Source: an uncultured Bacilli bacterium (lineage in GTDB: Bacteria > Bacillota_I > Bacilli_A > RF39 > UBA660). From it: a stretch of 36,798 nt of DNA. The translations under genes and the position numbers were made by a program. Below, piece after piece: positions 32,918-36,798 of this stretch. How positions within the stretch are numbered: the first letter of the stretch is position 1; each line of letters begins with the position of its first letter. The stretch is from assembly GCA_944371905.1 (NCBI GenBank), contig CALVYA010000012.1, positions 1-36,798 of the forward strand, given 5' to 3'. The notes below the pieces were generated by a model. The model was not told the origin of the DNA. It searched no databases and was given only the letters and a program-made list of their open reading frames with translations.

Positions 32918-35108
32918 TGTTAATCTCCTCCTCACTAAGTTGTGACAATGCTATCTCACGATATATATCACATGTTTTTATTAATTCTTTATGAGTTCCT
33001 ATTCCTGCTACCTTACCTTCATTAAGAACAATGATTTGATTAGCATTCATAATGGTAGAAACTCTTTGTGCAACAATAAATACGATACTCTCTTTAGTTA
33101 CTTTCTTTAATTCACTACGTAGTTTAGCATCTGTTTTAAAATCTAGTGCTGAAAAACTATCATCAAAAATATAAATATCTGGGTCCATTGCTATAGCGCG
33201 AGCAATAGATAATCTTTGTCTTTGACCACCCGAAACATTAGTACCGCCTTGAGCAATTGGTGAATGATATCCTTCTGGTTTAGACTCAATAAATTCTGTA
33301 GCTTGGGCAATGCTTGCTGCTTCCTTCATTTTCTTGTCCGTAATTTTACTATCTCCATATTTAATATTACTTTCAATTGTACCACTAAATAAAATACCTT
33401 TTTGAGGAACATAACCTATTTTAGATCTTAATGTTTCCAAATTCATATTTCTTACATCTACTCCATCTATTAAAATTGCTCCTTCAGTAACATCATAAAA
33501 TCTCGGTATCAAATTAATTAAAGTAGATTTACCTGAACCAGTTGAACCAATAAAGGCAATTGTTTCTCCCTGTTTTGCCTTAAAATTTACATCTGTTATC
33601 ACATCTTCATTAGCATCAGGATATCTAAAGCAAACATTTCTAAACTCCACAGTACCTTTTTTATTTTTATCAGCTCTTTGTTCTTTTACTGGAGCTTTGA
33701 CACTAGAATCTGTCTCTATTACTTTAATTACCCTTCTAGCGGATACTGCTGCTCTTGGTAATATAATAGAAATCATAGAGATCATTAAGAAAGCCATAAT
33801 TATTTGCATTGTATATTGAATATACGCCATCATATCTCCTACTTGAATTGTACCATTATCAACTCCAATAGCACCAAACCAAACAATAGCAATACATACA
33901 ACATTCATAAGTAACATCATTAATGGCATCATTAATGACATAGTTCTATTTACAAATAAATTAACTTTAGTTAAAGCTTTATTTGCATCATCAAATCGTT
34001 GTTCTTCATGTCGTTCGTTACTAAATGCTCTAATTACTGGAATACCAGTTAATATTTCACGAGATACTAAATTTAATTTATCAACTAAATTTTGAAAAAT
34101 TTTAAATTTAGGCATAACAATAATAAATAAAGTACCTACAATAAAGAATAACGCTACAACAGCAATAATAATAATCCATAACATAGAATTATCTGCACTA
34201 GTTGTTTTTAAAATTCCACCAATAGCAACGATAGGTGCATAGAATACAACTCTCATAAGCATCACTACTACTTGTTGAATTTGTTGAATATCATTCGTTG
34301 TTCTAGTAATTAAAGAAGAAGTACCAAATTGTTTCATTTCGGATTTTGAAAAATTTACTACTTTTTCAAATACTTTAGTTCTAAGAGTTTTGGCAAGACG
34401 AGCAGCAAGACGTGAACCAAAGAAAATAATAGCTATCGCTACTGCCATAATAAGTAGAGCAATTCCTAACATTTTAGCTCCATTGATTAAAATGTAATTT
34501 GTCTGGATACTACCTAAATCTACCCCTACCTTTTCGTATTCGCTTTTTACATACTCGATAGCAGAAGAAGTAAGAATAGTATCTGGCATTTCTTCAATTT
34601 TCTCATCTATTTTAGCAATCACTTCACTTCTAGTATCCTCATCCAACATAGCTAGTACATTTTGAAAAGTCATTCCTTCAGGAATATTTATCCCTAAACT
34701 TGCTGGATTACTACTAATCATTTGTGATACATAAGATAATGCAAAAGCATGTTCTAATACAGCATTCACTTCTTCCTTATTCTTACCATTATATACATAA
34801 ATATCTTCCTCATTTACGATAGGATATTCCTCTATATACTTTTTATCTTTTTGTTTAACTAAATCATAACTATTATCAATAATCTTTACTTCATCTTCAT
34901 TAAGAAATATTGATAACTCGTCAAAAGTAGAAGAAGAAATCACGTTAGCGACTGCATCTTCAATACCATTTTGTTGAATACCTACATTAATTATTTTAGA
35001 AGTATAGTCAGGTAATGCTAAATCTAGACTAGCTTGACAAACTAATAAAGCAATAATAATAAGTATCGATAATATAGATGTTTTTAAATATTTAAATAGT
35101 TTTAACAT
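32910..35108 (-). CDS. ABC exporter half-transporter (degenerate-site partner)
   Basis: A 732-residue half-transporter. A first membrane helix (about 11-32) is followed by an outer insertion of some 150 residues (acidic, helical) before the second helix near 210; normal half-exporters lack this. The ATPase domain has Walker A GSTGSGKST and signature VSGGQRQR. Its Walker B is IYIFDDSFSALD, with Asp in place of the catalytic Glu, and the H-loop His is Gln (IVAQRVST). The partner has both catalytic residues, so the pair has one active and one degenerate ATP site, as in BmrCD and LmrCD. The start overlaps the TetR stop, with AAAGGA close upstream. The insertion may act as an external lid or ligand sensor. 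Confidence 0.92.
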   Translation of the reverse strand: MLKLFKYLKTSILSILIIIALLVCQASLDLALPDYTSKIINVGIQQNGIEDAVANVISSSTFDELSIFLNEDEVKIIDNSYDLVKQKDKKYIEEYPIVNEEDIYVYNGKNKEEVNAVLEHAFALSYVSQMISSNPASLGINIPEGMTFQNVLAMLDEDTRSEVIAKIDEKIEEMPDTILTSSAIEYVKSEYEKVGVDLGSIQTNYILINGAKMLGIALLIMAVAIAIIFFGSRLAARLAKTLRTKVFEKVVNFSKSEMKQFGTSSLITRTTNDIQQIQQVVVMLMRVVFYAPIVAIGGILKTTSADNSMLWIIIIAVVALFFIVGTLFIIVMPKFKIFQNLVDKLNLVSREILTGIPVIRAFSNERHEEQRFDDANKALTKVNLFVNRTMSLMMPLMMLLMNVVCIAIVWFGAIGVDNGTIQVGDMMAYIQYTMQIIMAFLMISMISIILPRAAVSARRVIKVIETDSSVKAPVKEQRADKNKKGTVEFRNVCFRYPDANEDVITDVNFKAKQGETIAFIGSTGSGKSTLINLIPRFYDVTEGAILIDGVDVRNMNLETLRSKIGYVPQKGILFSGTIESNIKYGDSKITDKKMKEAASIAQATEFIESKPEGYHSPIAQGGTNVSGGQRQRLSIARAIAMDPDIYIFDDSFSALDFKTDAKLRSELKKVTKESIVFIVAQRVSTIMNANQIIVLNEGKVAGIGTHKELIKTCDIYREIALSQLSEEEINNA

Positions 35109-35710
35109 ATCTCTTTCCTTTCTAAGCCTCTTTTTATTATATTAATTTGTTTTAAATAATGTACACGTATAGCTTCTTTTTTTAAAGGATGTTCCAATGA
35201 AGTTGCTACAGCATGAAAAAATATAGGAAATACAATACTAAGTATAACTTCTTTTTCTTCTTCTTTTATATTATAGTTTGTTATATTAATATTATTTATG
35301 ATACTTCCATCTAATTCGTCAGCAACTAATTTAGGAATAGCAATATCTACTTGATTAGAATTCATATTAATAAAGATATTTCGAATTAAATTATGATCAT
35401 AATCACTATCACGATTTACAATATAATCAAAAAAAGAAATTAGACTTTGAAACAAATCATTCTCATTTTTATTTAATATATCGATAAACTTTATTTTAAA
35501 ACTTTGGATATATGTTTTCAAAATATATAAATATAGATCTTGTTTGTTTTCAAAATATAAATAAAAACTACCTCGTGGCATTTGGATATTTTTTATAATT
35601 TGATTAATTGATGCATCTTCATATCTATGATTAGCAAATTCTATCTTGGCAGCATCAATAATCTTTTTCTTTTTTTCATCCTCTAAATGTAAAAACTTAT
35701 CGCTAGGCAT
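35102..35710 (-). CDS. TetR-family transcriptional regulator
   Basis: A 202-residue repressor. The N-terminal helix-turn-helix (about 15-55) reads KIIDAAKIEFANHRYEDASI then MPRGSFYLYFENKQDLYLYI, a typical TetR signature. The C-terminal helical part would bind an inducer and form the dimer. The ATG at 35710 has GGAGG five bases upstream. It is the first gene of an operon with the two ABC exporter genes, overlapping the next by 7 bases. Its promoter contains a perfect palindrome between -35 and -10, so autorepression is likely, relieved when a substrate of the exporter binds. Confidence 0.92.
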   Translation of the reverse strand: MPSDKFLHLEDEKKKKIIDAAKIEFANHRYEDASINQIIKNIQMPRGSFYLYFENKQDLYLYILKTYIQSFKIKFIDILNKNENDLFQSLISFFDYIVNRDSDYDHNLIRNIFINMNSNQVDIAIPKLVADELDGSIINNINITNYNIKEEEKEVILSIVFPIFFHAVATSLEHPLKKEAIRVHYLKQINIIKRGLERKEIC

Positions 35711-35737
35711 ATACACCTCCAACAAACGTACTTTTCC

Positions 35738-35766
35738 ATTATAAATGACAAGTTGTCATAAGTCAA
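35738..35766 (-). promoter_or_regulatory. Promoter with TetR operator
   Basis: Minus strand TTGACT (35766-35761), 17-base spacer, TATAAT (35743-35738). The spacer contains the palindrome ATGACAAGTTGTCAT (35745-35759; 7-bp arms around one base), a fitting TetR-dimer site that would exclude RNA polymerase. Confidence 0.75.
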
Positions 35767-35796
35767 TTTCTTTTGCAAAATAACACAAAAATTTCA

Positions 35797-35831
35797 CAAA
35801 AAAAGATAAAATAGTTTCCTTATTTTATCTT
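35797..35831 (-). terminator. Terminator of the right-edge surface gene
   Basis: Minus strand AAGATAAAATA (35831-35821) pairs with TATTTTATCTT (35813-35803), then five or more T. Three bases after the stop codon. Confidence 0.8.
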
Positions 35832-35833
35832 AA

Positions 35834-36798
35834 TTAAGAAGTTTTGATCACATAAGGATTAGAACTAGTTCCATTACCTGAACTCCACACTACATCAGAT
35901 TTTAAATTAATTACAGGTCGGATTCCTAATCCTATAGTAGCAATGTCACTACTTATACCACTATACCACATATTGGCATAGCCCATAGAAAAATTACTTG
36001 GTGTCATCGTCCAATAATCATCTTTTATATAAAGATAAAAATTATCGTTGTTCCCATAGGCAACATCTCCAGCATAAGACATTTCATCTGCCGTGATTAA
36101 TCCGATTGGATATCGCAAAGCTCTATTTCCTTTACTACTACTTGATGTAGTATATAAATCATTACTTTGTGGACATGAAAATTGCGGTTCATATACTCTA
36201 AATAATCTATTATACGCTCCATAATATGTAGAATTTGTACCTCCATATTCATTTTCACCATTTCCTATTCCGTCTCCTGAATATAAACTTCGGTCCCCGC
36301 AAAATCCAGAATCTGCTATATAAGAATCATATTCGTCTAATAAATTATTTATATACCATTGATCCAATTCTTTTTTCGCTACACTAGAAGTGATATTTGC
36401 ATGTGTTTCTTCATAAGTATTACCGCCATTATCTGTCCCATACATAAATCCTAAATTTGCATTATCATTATGAGCTTGGTTAAATGAGTTTGTTCCTATC
36501 GTTGCAGCTTCTCCCGTAGCATCTGGTGTTGTTCCTTGGTATATTAATCTAATACTTCCATCTTCATTGATTCTTATAATCCTCCAGTAAAATCCTGCAA
36601 ATTCTACATAGTTATTTTCTACTGCTCCCCTAAAATAATAGGTGGTTTTATTATCTTCTGTATTTTCATTGGTATAATATAATCCTTGTCCATTAGTACT
36701 ACTACTTATTTGACTAAAATTGATATTACTATCACTTTGTTCATTATTATCTTCTAATATTTGATCTTTTAAATAAACTGTTGGCTTTAGATTACTCT
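35834..36798 (-). CDS. Surface protein with ARPVINLKSG-type domain, 5' end beyond the window
   Basis: The reading frame is open from the right edge (320 codons visible) to the stop at 35834; an internal ATG at 36445 is not the true start. It matches the C-terminal 300-residue domain of the surface protein at 10521, in order: INFSQISSSTNGQGLYYTN, FYWRIIRINEDGSIRLIYQG, MYGTDNGG, DSGFCGDRSL, FSCPQSNDLY, GLITADEMSYAG, DDYWTMTPSNF and IRPVINLKSDV. The paired cysteines are conserved. The C-terminal stretch equivalent to the GC-rich patch of the paralogue has ordinary AT-rich codons here. The N-terminal part, promoter and any export signal lie outside the window. Likely a displayed or secreted protein of the same family; function unknown. 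Confidence 0.75.
   Translation of the reverse strand, partial: SNLKPTVYLKDQILEDNNEQSDSNINFSQISSSTNGQGLYYTNENTEDNKTTYYFRGAVENNYVEFAGFYWRIIRINEDGSIRLIYQGTTPDATGEAATIGTNSFNQAHNDNANLGFMYGTDNGGNTYEETHANITSSVAKKELDQWYINNLLDEYDSYIADSGFCGDRSLYSGDGIGNGENEYGGTNSTYYGAYNRLFRVYEPQFSCPQSNDLYTTSSSSKGNRALRYPIGLITADEMSYAGDVAYGNNDNFYLYIKDDYWTMTPSNFSMGYANMWYSGISSDIATIGLGIRPVINLKSDVVWSSGNGTSSNPYVIKTS

Noticed and set aside
1..36798. CRISPR array or riboswitch
   Set aside because: No regularly spaced repeats were seen, and no intergenic leader showed a recognisable T-box or riboswitch pattern; gaps between genes are mostly under 250 bases.

Overview
The window is very AT-rich chromosomal DNA from a low-GC Gram-positive bacterium, most likely an uncultured gut Bacilli/Erysipelotrichia-type lineage. 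Supporting signs are the primase / sigma-A / TrmK gene order, Shine-Dalgarno sequences of the AGGAGG/AGGTG type before nearly every gene, a bile-salt-hydrolase-family enzyme, TasA-like surface proteins and heavy use of NNT/NNA codons. TGA is used as an ordinary stop (for example in the ABC ATPase/permease ATGA overlap), so this is not a code-4 Mollicute. Species cannot be named from the sequence.

Layout, left to right. (1) 1-1650: a small zinc-ribbon membrane protein and a tyrosine recombinase that ends 8 bases from the 3' end of a tRNA-Ser, the usual arrangement of an integrated element whose other end would lie left of the window. The recombinase gene carries a 23-bp direct repeat. (2) 1700-3858: a Tam41-type (mitochondrial-type) CDP-diacylglycerol synthase, a choloylglycine hydrolase and tRNA-Lys. 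(3) 4099-9379: an FtsX-like permease and its ATPase, preceded by a histidine kinase and response regulator. A shared operator-like sequence lies before both the regulator gene and the ATPase gene. (4) 9380-10520: a decayed IS4-like transposase. (5) 10521-12051: a secreted/surface protein with a TasA-like N-terminal region and a C-terminal ARPVINLKSG-type domain. A run of 12 G lies exactly between its -35 and -10 boxes, and a GC-rich, NNC-codon-rich patch lies at its 3' end. (6) 12192-16605: a small membrane protein, an MBL-fold hydrolase, then the trmK / rpoD / dnaG operon. (7) 16787-20760: a short TasA-like membrane-anchored protein, a MurL-MurD2 pair for peptidoglycan L-Glu addition and epimerisation, and an unknown 166-aa protein. 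(8) 20762-30913: mutM and polA, a coiled-coil protein, a two-gene operon resembling VirB6 and VirB2 parts of a type IV secretion system, and topA. (9) 31106-36798: a TetR-controlled heterodimeric ABC exporter and a second ARPVINLKSG-type surface protein cut by the right edge.

How the parts fit. Most of the window is housekeeping (replication, repair, transcription, cell wall, tRNA). The accessory themes are envelope and host interaction: bile-acid hydrolysis, TasA-like surface proteins, drug/peptide export under dedicated sensors, and a secretion-like membrane operon. The most striking locus is the 10521-12051 surface gene. It combines a homopolymer-tuned promoter, which suggests on/off switching, with a C-terminal patch that looks like a diversified cassette. 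The MurL route and the Tam41 enzyme are two uncommon metabolic choices seen alongside it. All assignments are from reading the sequence; no database search was run.
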